A DNA stretch of 64,000 nt from Muricea muricata (Eukaryota > Cnidaria > Anthozoa > Malacalcyonacea > Plexauridae). Position 1 is the first letter of the stretch. Each line of letters starts with the position of its first letter. The stretch spans positions 38,870,680 through 38,934,679 of the forward strand of contig OY979717.1 of the NCBI GenBank assembly GCA_963855995.1, written 5' to 3'. Of this stretch, positions 37,173 to 50,076 are shown in pieces. The notes below the pieces were generated by a model. That model was not told where the DNA came from. It worked only from the letters and a program-made list of their open reading frames with translations, and did no database searches. The translations under genes and the position numbers were made by a program.

Positions 37173-38441
37173 GTGAATCTCTTAACTGCATGCTTAGCAA
37201 CGACGATAATGACACCTTCCCCACCTTCTAATTTACCATTTACATTTGGCAAAGCAGGTACAGGCAAGTCTTACGCTATAATTAAGCTAATTCAAACATG
37301 TATCACCTGTCGTCAGAAGGTAATGGTCGCTACACCAACAGGCTATTTGGCCACTGAATATAAAGAGACATTTCCAGAAGACATTGATGCAGAGACCATA
37401 CACGAGTGTTTTCACTACCCTGTTTCGCCCACTGAACAGCCATCAATAAACTGGAACTTAACAAACTATGACATACTTATTGTGGACGAACTTTCAATGG
37501 TGCCAATACCGATGTTTGACCATATGTTTGCTACTGTTTCAGAGTTGCCTATACGTCCAATTGTTGTTTTAGCAGATGATGATAGCCAACTGCAACCAAT
37601 TGAAACAATCGAGGGAATGATTCAGACAACTCAAAGTGTCATGACGTCCGACAAGTCAGTCCCAAAAAAAGACGGTGTTAACTGGTGGCAGCAAGCAGTA
37701 AAAAGCTTCGTAACACCCTACGGAAAAATAAAAGAAGTGCCAGAACCTGCCAATATATTTAAAAGGCTGCAGCCGTTCACTTGTGAATGGCTCACTCGAC
37801 CTGAGTGCAGACTATCTGAATTGTCAGAAACAATTACAAGCAATGTGCCATTTTTCCAAAAAAAATTGAATGACTATTTGGAATCGTATTTGGTCAGCAA
37901 ACTGCAAGACCACTTTGCACCACTGTTGTCCAGCATGAATGCGCTGGACAACAAAAAGTCCGAGAAAGCCACTGCAAAAGATGCAAAAAAGGTCTTAAAG
38001 TCGCTCGTCACAGACACTGAAATGGATTCAGCAATGGACCAAATATTTCAATTATCTTCCAGTTTATTTGCAGTATCCACAAATTATCTCATCTCAACGG
38101 CACTGGTTCGTCATCCGAAACAATTTGCTGCTCTGGTAGAAACCAAAAGAAAATCTGCAGGAATATTTAAGGAAAAGAGATCAGGGATGGCAATGAAAGG
38201 CTCTATCTTGTCCACCTATGAAGACAAAGATGACATGACATCATCAAGTCTGTCAAAAGCGGCAAGCGAGAGTGTGACTAAGGCATTTCAAGATTCGTCC
38301 TCGGATGACAACGAACAATCCAGTCCTGTAACAACAAAAAGAAAAGGGCAGAAAAGAAAGCAATCAACTGTTGAATCGGACATTCAAGAAGAAGCACCGA
38401 CAACATCAGGCCGCAACAAGGAAAAGAAATCGAAAAAGTAG
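37173..38441 (+). pseudogene. Pif1-like helicase ATPase half fusion, array copy 10 (start codon lost, motif III altered)
   Basis: The last full copy before the gap is the most diverged. The shared ATG is GTG here, Q22 is P, the glycine of motif III is Asp (ADDDSQLQP), and K to G and K to Q changes follow nearby. The tail is the A variant. The loss of the start codon and of a catalytic-motif residue fits weaker homogenisation near an array edge. Confidence 0.7.
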
Positions 38442-39913
38442 TGTTAACTAACTTTGACATTGACAACAATTAAGAACACATGGAAAACGAAAAAAAAATA
38501 ATGTAAATACATCAATCTAAATATAATGATTAAAAATTGGGGAACAATAATGAACAAAATAAGACAAAAATTTAAAGAAAAGCTGTAAATACATATCTAT
38601 ATCTTTTTCATTATATTTTTCAAGATACTTTCGTTAGCACGATTTATTAAACTTTGAAATGGGAAACATCAAGGAAAACAAGAAAACTAAAGAAAATATG
38701 TAAATACTATTATATGACTTCTTTTTGGTTTGTTTATGTTTGGTTAATTGATAAATGGAAAGCGGCTATCAAAAAATGAAAAAGTAAAAAAAAATGTAAA
38801 TACAATTTTAGTTCTCTAAAGTACAGAATATAGTATTGTTCCATAAAATAAACACAAAAGAAAAATAAAAAAAAAAAATGAAAAACAACAATTAGTAAAT
38901 ACTATTTTGTTATTCGATATTCCCGACATAGAAAAAAATACAAACCACCCCAAAAAATTGCACTGTTACATGTATGTAACAAAATTGGTATGGATTGCAC
39001 TATGCATCGGCCGTCTCTACATTTTGAGCATTCTGTTTGCTTCACAATGCAATGCATAAAACACAATGAGTAGCTGTCCATGCTGTGTCCAAGTTGAGGA
39101 GTTACCATAAAATTCATTACGCTGATAGCTGGGATGGTAAATTGTTATACATATTGTATATGTATGGGCTATCGCATAAGGGGCAAGGTGATATCAGTTT
39201 TATCGCTCCAGGGATGATTTGATATAGGATAAAAAATTGTTCATGGGGGGATGTCTTCGTGGGTGACATTCGCGTATAGAGATTTACTTCTCAATTCGAC
39301 ATGTATAAACAGGGCAAGGGGGTTGGGAAGGGCTCTGTAAAAACCTCGGGTTATTACACTTTACAGTGACTCCCAAAGACTTAACTCAAGTTGCCCCTTT
39401 GAAGAGACAAAATCTATATTTTACTATATGGCTATATATGGCCTTATATGTCATATAGATATAGTGGTAACTTTTCCAAAGTTTTCTAACCATATGTTTT
39501 TGACAGTTATTTTGAAAGACCACCTTGAGGAATATATTGTGTGAATATTTTAAGAAATTGTAATGGTAGGAACATTTTTTGCGATTGTTTTTTGAAATTT
39601 ACTATAAATTATATTACGGCATACAATGAGCTTCTTATACATTGATACTTTGATATACTTGTTACAGGCAAATTGTACATTCCATATCGTAGAAACACTT
39701 TGATTTAATGTGGTGTACTGCTTGCTAAAATCATCTTACAGATTTTTAAGAGTGTAACTCGGTAGTGGTGCATTGCTTACATTTTCCTCATTGTTGTCTA
39801 AGGTCATAGATAGGTGGAGATAAATGTATCTGAACTTTGTTAAGAAACACACTAACAATATTTCACGCAATGCTTATAAACGTCATGCATAAACAGCCTT
39901 TGTATTATTGTTG

Positions 39914-40000
39914 CTAAATATTCTCTTCAATAAAAGGATACTCATACTTGTCTTTCGTGCCATGACAACGTCTCTTCTTCTTTACACACGATGGGAATAC
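39914..40000 (-). pseudogene. Winged-helix-like small protein, 3' end only, cut by the scaffold gap
   Basis: The stop codon and about 28 C-terminal codons are identical to the other copies. The rest falls in the run of N, so the truncation is an assembly effect and not a biological one. Confidence 0.7.
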
Positions 40001-40200
40001 NNNNNNNNNNNNNNNNNNNNNNNNNNNNNNNNNNNNNNNNNNNNNNNNNNNNNNNNNNNNNNNNNNNNNNNNNNNNNNNNNNNNNNNNNNNNNNNNNNNN
40101 NNNNNNNNNNNNNNNNNNNNNNNNNNNNNNNNNNNNNNNNNNNNNNNNNNNNNNNNNNNNNNNNNNNNNNNNNNNNNNNNNNNNNNNNNNNNNNNNNNNN
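40001..40200. other. Scaffold gap of 200 N
   Basis: Exactly 200 undetermined bases separate the tandem array from the Penelope-like element. The round number suggests a placeholder, so the true distance and the true array length are unknown. Confidence 0.98.
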
Positions 40201-40360
40201 GTTTGTGGGCTGTGTTCTTGTGCTGTTGTCGTTTCCGTGTAGAAAAAAATGTGCTTTCCATCGCATACGCTGGATAAAATTGTTCGTCTTGGTTATCAGA
40301 TTCTTCAGGTAGGAATTCTTTGTTGGTAGTCCAGTGTTTTTGGTAGTCCATTGTTTTTTT

Positions 40361-42460
<2,100 letters not shown>

Positions 42461-42475
42461 TATAATAAAAAGAAC

Positions 42476-42615
42476 ATTACACGATAGCTTGAAGATATAA
42501 TAAATAGTATTTTTTGGTGTTGAAAACAATGTTTTACTCACTCGCTGCGCTCGTTTGTAAAATATTGTTTTCACCACTCGAAAATAATATTCATATCCTC
42601 GCGCCACCGTGTAAT
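42476..42615. mobile_element. 140-bp foldback MITE
   Basis: The ends ATTACACG and CGTGTAAT are inverted copies, and the similarity continues as an imperfect dyad through most of the 140 bases, with CTCACTCGCTGCGCTCG at the centre. It has no coding capacity. I recall this centre from short cnidarian repeats. It lies directly after the Penelope-like tail and before the stop of the minus-strand gene. Confidence 0.65.
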
Positions 42616-42641
42616 ATCCTCTATGTATACATTCCATTTGG

Positions 42642-45600
42642 CTACCTTGGCTTGTAATCCATTCCAGCAATGTTTTTGCATTTTCTTGTAATGGCTGCTC
42701 TTTCAGACTGTGACAACAGCCATCTTTGTACCGATGCTGGGTTCATGGAAAAGCCAGTTAGACCGCCTTTTGTCTTCGAGTCGCGGTTAACTGTTTGCTC
42801 GATTGTCTGATCACCAGCTACAGCTGAAAAACCGTAGACGTTCTGACGCTGCACAGCGAAATTTGATGAAATTTCTGGTTTGATTCCTATTGAAAGTAAA
42901 GGACAAAGTGTAATTATTATTAAATAAGCAGCAAAGTGTGCACATCGAGGCAACAGAAGTTTAAGACAATAAAAAGCCCAACCTGGGTGTGTTTTATCCA
43001 ACGATGTCATCTCCAACCAGTATGCGGACCCATACCTTGCATAATTTGTACGGTCACACGCAAAGAACCACGGTATCATTGCTCGGAATGCGGATAAGTG
43101 AAGATTCCAATCAATCACTCGAGTTCCTCTTATAAACAGCAGTAAAATCTCTAAATAAATGGGTTTAGAAATGAAAAGTTGAGCAACTGCACACATGTAA
43201 ACATTAACAAAAAAAGTAACAACTAAATTTTTTACATCAATTGGACATGAATACATGCAAGGAGGAATTTATTTGGCGAATACTTCTAGATGCTGCTAAT
43301 TTAAAAGCTGTGTAATTTAAATGGCTAACTCACCGGTCATTTTGACATACATATTCCAAAAAGCAAATGTACGTGACTTCGAAGCTGCATCTATAATAAA
43401 TCTTTCGTATTCGTTGATGATCTCTTCAAACCTCAGGGATTCAACAATGTCGCGAAAAGATTTCTCAGGAAAAGCATCTGACAATGCACCGACGATCTCC
43501 ATGATTCTTTGCTGTTTTTCGTCATCTGCAAGATTCTCCAGAAATGCTTCGAAACGCAGGCGTTGCATAGCTTCGTAAACAATCTTATGACAGAAGATAG
43601 ATCTGTTGTAGAGTTTTCCGCTAAGAACACCTTTAATGGCACCTTCACTGGCAAGCCCAGATTCGATAAATATATCCTAAAATAAAATTAGCATTTAGCG
43701 TTTCTGCAAATTCAAATTATTTCGTTATTTTTCTTACTTTCTTATTATTACAATACAACATTATTATATATTACAGGATTACATTACCTTAAGTCCTCCG
43801 TCTTCAAAAATTTTTGACATTGCAGACAAGAAAGACATGATGCTGTGGAATTCACCTAGTCGTACGACGAACATGTCATAAAATTCGCGCTCTTTCCATC
43901 GAACGTGCTGGATCTTGCTATATACCGCTTCGTCAAAAACCAGAACAGCGTGCTTTAACTGTAGCTTTTCCACGATGCCCTTGCTTCGCACGAGGATTTC
44001 CCTTATAGTAGAGTATTCAGTAGGCGATCCGTTTATAACTGGAAGATAACCTACTCGTTGAATATCGGGTATTTCTTGGCAAAGCATGGTGTTGAATCCA
44101 GTCTACCCCGGTAGTGGATTTTCGTCAGCAGCATGGACCATCTTGCTGAGGACATACGCCAAATCGAGCTTGTAACCTATTCGTCCTGAACCGTCTTTCA
44201 AAGCAGGTAACATGGACTGAGCATCTTCATGAATTTTGTAGAAAGCTGGTGTCTTTCGCTCTCCAAGGTTGTACTCCGCGATAACACATAAAGGCGCATT
44301 CACAGTCTGTTGCGACTTGTTGATGATGGTAGAATCACTAGAATGTGGCAAGCTATATTCGCTCTGTGGGGTCATCTTTTGGGTAATGATCCCATTTGTC
44401 ACATGCGTTTGCTTCACGGTCTCTTCGCCGAAATCAATATTGTCATAGACAAGATTAACGTACTCCTTCAGCACAAACTGCATTGGGATATCATTCGACG
44501 TATTGATGGTCTTTTGTGCTAGGGCAGAATCATATGCCATTGTCGAAGACAGGGAAACGCAGTGTGCGAGACCATTTAAAATGTTGATCACACTTGAACA
44601 GCGGTAATTTGTCGGACAGCCATTGCCAAAGCTAAGGATTTTGGTGTTTGAATTTTTCCCTTACTTGAAACGTAAATCAAGTCCTGGCATATCGAAAAGA
44701 TCTTTATGGCATGTCCTTCGCTAACTTCTACATACTCGGATGCTTCTGGATCTTCTGAAAAGCCAAGGAGCCAGGCAAAAAAATTGAAAAGGGGTGGCGT
44801 AACTAACTTCCTCACGCTTTCGCCAGTGATGTCGGATGAAAGAGGAGGCCAATTCTCATACCAGGTTTGGGTACGGGAACGCAATATGTTGCGTAGGGTA
44901 CATGCAACACCATAAAATTCTTTTAGTGTGGCTAAATTGTCGCGATTTTTTAAAAACCGATCGTCCACGACTTCATCTTCAGTCTTCGTATCACTTTGCG
45001 AGGTTAGGATTTCTTCCTTTAAATAATGTTCCGCTACCATGCCTCTACAAAGATTATCTGCGTAGACAATCTCACTTTTGTTGCGCTTATTTGGTCGGTG
45101 AAAAACCAGCTGTGGAAATCTTTCTACCAGCCTATTCTTCAAGCGAAAACTCTTGTAATTTGAAGCATCACAGTTTTCAACGGCTGCAACAGTTCTGATG
45201 AATTCTTCTTTGACTTTTTGCATGTAGTAAATCTCCTCGTTGTCAATTATTTTTTCTTTCACAAACTTTACACAAAAAACGCCAAAGGATTTCTTGTATT
45301 TATATTGAGGACGCACTTCAGATTCTTTAGATTCTTCACCATCTTCAGTTCTTAAAAATTCTGTGTATCTCTGATAACACCGCTTGTGATATCTGACTTC
45401 TATAGCTGTACAGTCTTTGTCTGTAATCTGCAATAGTATGTTTTCATCTCCATTTCTTGTAGCCGCTTCTCTTAAACGTCCCCCGTCAATGGTCTCTGCA
45501 CTCACCAGCCTATCTTCCTTTCGTTTTCGAGAGTTCTATAAAAAGGCCAAAAGTTAAATTCACTATCCGTCATAATCGTCATCATCGTTACCGCCTTGCT

Positions 45601-46471
45601 ACTCTAATAATAGAAATATTTACCATCTCAGTCACAAAAGACTTTTCTTTCTTACAAATTATGCTCACAGGAGCTAGCACATGTCTTGATCTTGACGAGC
45701 TTGGGGTGTTCACTGCTGATCTTAATAACTTTTTTAGCGGCTCGGATTCTTGAGTTGTATCTAAATAGCAAAGAACGTATTCAGCCAAGTACTACTAACA
45801 GTAGTCTGTGTCACAGCCCCGACATGAACACAAAACACTTGGAAACGTGAGTCGGGGAATCATACGGATCGATGGCATTCTATAGACGCGTTCGTTGCTT
45901 GTGAACATTCCAAACTAAACCATGTTCCCAAAAAATGCATTTTTTTAGTTATTAGTATATTACGCAGTTATACAAATATTGTACAAAAGAAATCACACTA
46001 AAACAATTATTTTCCCCAGGCTCAGCGATTATCGATGAATAATCACCGGTATTGAATTAATTTGCCTTCTTTGAATGATTGTTAAATAATGCGCTAAACG
46101 TAGACAGCTATACTACCATTACTACTGCTACCGTATGATACCTACTTACCGGATGTTTCTGTTCTTTCTTTATCCAAAAGCAACAAATTATCGGTGGAAA
46201 TCAGACGTGCTTTCTCGCACCTTGCTATAGCCCTGTCAATCATTGTTTTGTTTGTAAACTTTGAATAACATTCTCTGTGGTATCCAACTGCCGAATCTTT
46301 CCAATCTTCAAGCAATCCCATGTTCTCTGCCACTTCTCTTTGCCTTCCATCAAGTGTCTTCCAAATCTCTTTACATTGTAAAACTCGTTGGTATGCATGC
46401 TCTGTAAAGTGTGCAACCCGGCCAACTTCTTCATCAAAATGAATTAAACAAACAGTCGAAACAGATGCCAT
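42642..46471 (-). pseudogene. Multi-exon gene of unknown function (family recurrent in cnidarians), broken by a frameshift and a nonsense codon
   Basis: Joined coding blocks on the minus strand have good splice sites: 46471-46150, 45760-45624, 45535-43788, 43676-43334, 43150-42983 and 42886-42642. The phases match at every junction. The protein would have about 1,000 residues, with an N-terminal His/Cys block (YHRECYSKF), a second one (YHKRCYQRYTEF), conserved NDIP and TNGII stretches, a long middle part and a C-terminal DQTIEQTVNRDSKTKGG block. I remember relatives as many uncharacterised cnidarian and invertebrate proteins, possibly from a mobile element; I cannot assign a function. A GTGTG near 44585-44591 shifts the frame inside the third block, and TAG at 44103-44105 interrupts it again while the frame continues on both sides. 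The last donor (G|GTTGGG) is weak. Confidence 0.7.
45789..46149. other. Intron of the minus-strand gene
   Basis: Apart from its splice sites (donor at 46148-46149, acceptor TATTTAG at 45761-45762) I see nothing in this interval. Confidence 0.5.
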
Positions 46472-46502
46472 TTGGAGCACTGCAAGTACATTTCTCCCAC
46501 CT

Positions 46503-46593
46503 GAATACTTCGTGTAAATCGCAAATATAATGACAGAAATGTGCAAAAAAGACTGGAACTAGAGTCAATCATTATATATTACACGAAGTATTC
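46503..46593. repeat. Inverted repeat between the divergent genes
   Basis: GAATACTTCGTGTAA followed by AATATAATGA (46503-46532) is inverted at 46569-46593, with a 36-base spacer. It lies 32 bases upstream of the minus-strand ATG, between two divergently oriented genes. It is either a promoter-region dyad or a decayed foldback element. Confidence 0.5.
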
Positions 46594-46824
46594 TAACCCA
46601 AGAATGGCGGACGGCTTGTTTTAAAATCGTGAGAGATAATGAAGTTTGGTGGCTTTGTACTCAAAAACTGCAGGTTTGTGAGAGTGACAACATTAAAATT
46701 CGAATTCAGCGTATCAAAATCTATCATTTGGTGTAAATAAAAATTAGTTGGAGAACTGGGGCAATGAAAGTAAAAAATATTAACCCACAGAATACAGCCT
46801 AACAGTGAACTAATAAGACAAGAG

Positions 46825-46954
46825 ATGGCATCAGCTTGTGTCAAAAAGAGAAAGGTGAACTGGCCATGGAAGATAAAGTGTGGAAGTTGTCGTAGTTTAG
46901 TACAACTTCGGATTGACTCGAGCATGAAGGGCAGAATCTCCTATTTTAAATCCC
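46825..46954 (+). CDS. Possible first exon of the plus-strand gene
   Basis: An ATG opens 43 codons (MASACVKKRKVNWPWK start) with a Cys-x2-Cys pair and ends at a strong donor (AAATCCC|GTAAGT). It would be the divergent partner of the minus-strand gene. A second donor-like GCGA|GTAAGT at 47481 follows an acidic stretch that could be a further exon. I could not connect them to 48268 with confidence. Confidence 0.35.
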
Positions 46955-47909
46955 GTAAGTTTTGTTGCTTTTAACTGGTACAGCATATTGTTACGTGCTG
47001 ATGATGAGATAGCGATGAATCGATGGCATCACTTATATTTACCGTAAAAGACGTGTAACGAATAAGACCATCTGACCATGTCTAAATGCACTTTGAAAAT
47101 TTTAATGCATGTACAGTAGCTGTTTAATATGCTTTGGATTGTTAGCCAAAAATCTGGCAGGTATGTACTGTAAAATTTGTCAAAAAATAATGTTAATCTT
47201 ATAGCATTCTTGAATCACACCCATGTACTTTTGTTAGTTTTATTATTATCTGTAGACTAATGCGCAAATTAATAGCTGAGCACCGTGCAATTAAAAACAT
47301 AGTTTCCTCATATAGATCATTTTGATGCTTGCAAAAGAGGAGAGCCCAGACAGACCATCGACTTGAAAAGGATGGTCAAAACATAGGGATGTGCAAAGTT
47401 ACTAGCCAAGATAGCTCAGCAGAATTTGACTCTGACCTTGACATATGTCTGATGTTGAAGATCATGGGGAAGAACGCGAGTAAGTTGCGGTAAATATCTA
47501 TATGATCACAACTAACCACAGCGTTCAATGTCAGTGGTTGAAGAGCAATGTTAAAACTTCGAAGTATTTTAAGAATTTGGACATTCAAGCTTGTAATTAT
47601 CGTGAAGTATCTGGAACATCTGGAATGTATACAGGTTCATATGGATTGAATACACATAACTTATACTCAGACTGTGAAATGCAAGCTGCAAAAACATGCT
47701 TTACATAACTGCATCTAAAATTTGCAAAGTGTATATAATTGATATATCTAAAGCAGTCTAAACTACAATTATGATATTTTATACAATAATAAGAGTTCAT
47801 TTTGGATTTTCATTGGTCGAGAGCTGTGCGTTATTATAGTACACACGCACTGATAGCAAAATGTTTTTGCGGGTTTTTGCCTGGATATTTAAACTTTTTT
47901 ATTATATAA
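46955..47909. other. Non-coding stretch with no clear gene
   Basis: AT-rich sequence with no ORF that I can support, except the possible exon end at 47481. It may be intron of the plus-strand gene. Confidence 0.4.
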
Positions 47910-48096
47910 AACAAATAGATTTCATTTTTTGTGCTTCTGTACTGTAATAGATCACAGAAGACGTCATTGTGTGCGAAGAGCAAAAAGTCACGGCACTCGA
48001 CTACATCTCGTGCCGTACTTTTTTGTTCTTTGCACGCCATGATATCATCTGTGATCTATTACAGTCAGACGCACTCAAAAATAAAATCTATTTGTT
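47910..48096. mobile_element. 187-bp foldback MITE
   Basis: The ends AACAAATAGATTT and AAATCTATTTGTT are inverted, and the dyad continues inwards through TGTAATAGATCACAGA and its complement to GGCACTCGA and TCGTGCC at the centre. It has no ORF. I remember the terminal motif AACAAATAGATT and GTAATAGATCACAGA from short coral and anemone repeats. Confidence 0.7.
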
Positions 48097-48267
48097 AAAT
48101 TAGCGATATCATATGAGACAATCGTGTACAATATCATCAGCATGAAACAAAGTACTTTAGCTCTAATTTGCAATTTTCCGATGGCCTTTGGCTCAGATGT
48201 CTCTTATGGATCATGTTAAACCAATGATAGACACTCAAATGTCTCGTCTGAATCACACGTTTCAGAG

Positions 48268-49066
48268 TTGGACATGACTAGCAGTGAAGAGGAAGTACAG
48301 TTTGATGATCACGATGAAGAATGGTGCCTAGTGGCAATTGGCATTGAAGAAGCTGACCAAGTCTGTGTCAAACTTAATGATCTAATATGGCGAGAAGTTG
48401 TTACAAAAGACAGAATATTCTTCCAATACCTGCACAATGTCATCGAAATATTCTATGACCCTCGACACGAGTTTGACCAAGAAGTGGTTGACGACGAACC
48501 GCAAATATGATTCGTGGCCCAATGTATCAAGGGGAGGGTAGAGGCTGCTTTCATGATCCTGCTACTATGAAAATGAATCTTGGTGGACCGTCAGATGAGA
48601 CGTGTAGAAAGCAGCAACCTGGGTATAAATGCAAATCCGGTGTCATCAAAAGCCTAAGTCAAGCATTTCTTAAACTGTCGTCAGATGCTCGAATTTCTAA
48701 AACAGAGTCATTAATAGACATTGAATGTGTCAAAGTTATTCCAAGTGTGCTGGCCAATGATGGGACTGCCTTGAAATCCTCTATTCAGTTTGAGCTAAGG
48801 ACTGAAGAAAATACAGGCCTAAATCTGAAAGTTGATGTCACTTTTGTCAAAGAAAATAGAGAACCAACTTCAGTATTCTAAATGAATATATCATCTCCGA
48901 AGTACTTGTTTCGTCGTTAACTTCTTTGGATAACACTTGCAGCATCCCCTGTGCTGTTGATTATGTAACTAAGGCAGGAAAAACAGGAGAAGATATAAGA
49001 AAGTTGTTCGAACACCATTGCAAAATGTTGCAAGTGTGTGCATTTTGCCAAGATGAGTGGCAGGTT
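48268..49066 (+). pseudogene. 5' half of a plus-strand gene of unknown function, split by a nested insertion
   Basis: Three stretches read on in different frames: 48268-48510 (acidic, DHDEEWCLVAIG), 48507-48881 (GEGRGCFHDPATMKMN, then CKSGVIKSLSQAF and KVIPSVLANDGTALK) and about 48881-49066 (SLDNTCSIPCAVDY, CQDEWQV). From memory they are consecutive parts of one protein family that is abundant in cnidarians, so there is a frame break near 48508 and a lost base near 48881. The reading stops at the terminal repeat of the PolB element (49067) and the same family resumes at 63225. The true start is unclear; stops occur upstream of 48268. Function unknown. Confidence 0.6.
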
Positions 49067-49318
49067 GTAGTATATGTTACCCCAAAAAGCTCAAATTTAC
49101 CCCTACTGCGCATGTGCGAGTTTTTTCTAAGATGACTGCCAAAACTTTTTTAAAAACTGCTGACGTCAGCACTTTTTCAAAAAGCGCGGGGAAATTTAAT
49201 TTTTTTTAATGGCGTCATAAAAAAATCCAAGATGACCGCCACTAAAAAAAATAATCGCAAAATAAATTTTTTTACAATTTTGCAAAATTATAAAAATGAA
49301 GTTTTGTAAAAAGTGCCA
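49067..49318 (+). repeat. Left terminal inverted repeat of the PolB element
   Basis: About 250 bases match, in inverse orientation, the sum of 63091-63222 and 58200-58321. Shared landmarks are the GTAGTATATGTTACCCC end, GCTGACGTCAGCA, a CCAAGATG-CCGCC block and TTACAATTTTGCAAAATTA. The arms differ at roughly one base in ten. Confidence 0.85.
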
Positions 49319-49484
49319 CCGCCGCTTGTCGAGAAATTTAACAATCCATTCCATTGTGTTCAAGAGACCGGTAAGGTGTGTACGTGTAATATTAATTTGG
49401 TAGAAATTGGCGGAAGCCCAATATTAGCCGTTCAGTGGGGTCTAAGTTTGTAAATATGAGGTCATCCTTAACTAAGGTTGACTA

Positions 49485-49500
49485 AAAAAAATCGCGAGTT
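49485..49500 (+). promoter_or_regulatory. Repeated upstream motif AAAAAAATCGCGAGTT (copy 1)
   Basis: The 16-mer lies 37 bases before the ATG of the 159-residue ORF. The identical 16-mer precedes the 76-residue ORF at 50263-50278, and TCGCGA with an A run also occurs in the right terminal repeat. A shared early-promoter element is a reasonable reading. Confidence 0.45.
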
Positions 49501-49536
49501 TAAAAAAAGTAATTTTTATAAGGGGTAAAATAAACA

Positions 49537-50016
49537 ATGAAGTTTGGAGAAGTAAAAAACATTGACGTCGGCAGTATGAAAATTATTCCCGTTCCTACGG
49601 AGGACGATAAACCTTTGTACGTGACAACAGGAAAGTGTTTTTCGTTTGGTGTAAAACAGGAAAAGAAATTTAAGACGACATCGATGTTGTTGAAATTAGA
49701 CGATGCAACAACTGCTAGTCTTCAAGGTATTCTCGGCCAGTGCGAACTGCATTTGGGTGCACCGTTGACGAAAAAAGTGTTTTACAAAGACAATACCGTA
49801 CACCCAAAATTTAAACCACATACGAAATTGTACGAAGGTGCAAACGAAGTTGAAGCTTCAAAATACGAAAATCGTACTTGTGATGTAAAAGCCGTTTTAG
49901 AAGTTCGAGGAATTCTATTAAACGGCGAAAAGACAAGTCTCCAATTAAAAGTATATAAAGCACTTGTAAAAGAACACGAATACGAACACGTCCGTCTAAT
50001 TCCTACCGAATGGTAA
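49537..50016 (+). CDS. 159-residue element protein, unknown (possible ssDNA-binding-like)
   Basis: Intact ORF, the first gene inside the left terminal repeat. It is rich in Lys and beta-prone residues, opens MKFGEVKNIDVGSMK and contains a KPLYVTTGKCFSFGV stretch. The pattern (a conserved Phe-Gly start, then a short hydrophobic strand ending Phe-Gly-Val) reminds me of small proteins that accompany viral and plasmid polymerases and may bind single-stranded DNA. That is a guess from pattern. It is one of the few undamaged genes of the element. Confidence 0.6.
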   Translation: MKFGEVKNIDVGSMKIIPVPTEDDKPLYVTTGKCFSFGVKQEKKFKTTSMLLKLDDATTASLQGILGQCELHLGAPLTKKVFYKDNTVHPKFKPHTKLYEGANEVEASKYENRTCDVKAVLEVRGILLNGEKTSLQLKVYKALVKEHEYEHVRLIPTEW

Positions 50017-50076
50017 ACGCGTCTTCACACCATCCTAAAAAATATATATATTCCTATTGTTTGGAATATGTATAAA

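Larger units (their letters stand above)
1..40000. repeat. Megasatellite array of a ~3.82 kb unit (one partial, ten full, one cut unit)
   Basis: The same ~3,825 bp block recurs head to tail. Its long ORF starts at 2767, 6592, 10415, 14237, 18061, 21886, 25711, 29526, 33351 and 37173, so successive periods are 3825, 3823, 3822, 3824, 3825, 3825, 3815, 3825 and 3822. Copies differ by scattered substitutions and 1-10 base indels and look close to identical by eye. A partial unit opens the window and the last unit is cut by the N run at 40001, so neither array edge is certain. Between the genes the unit holds AT-rich DNA, a G-quadruplex motif, a TATA-rich dyad and the helicase 3' region. I see no transposon ends inside a unit. 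Confidence 0.97.

Noticed and set aside
1..40000. Array as rDNA, histone, 5S or tRNA cluster
   Set aside because: I found no rRNA, histone, snRNA or tRNA-like sequence in the unit.
1..40000. Array units as Helitrons
   Set aside because: A Pif1-like motor and tandem layout fit, but there is no Rep/HUH motif and I could not identify TC and CTRR ends with a 3' hairpin at unit borders.
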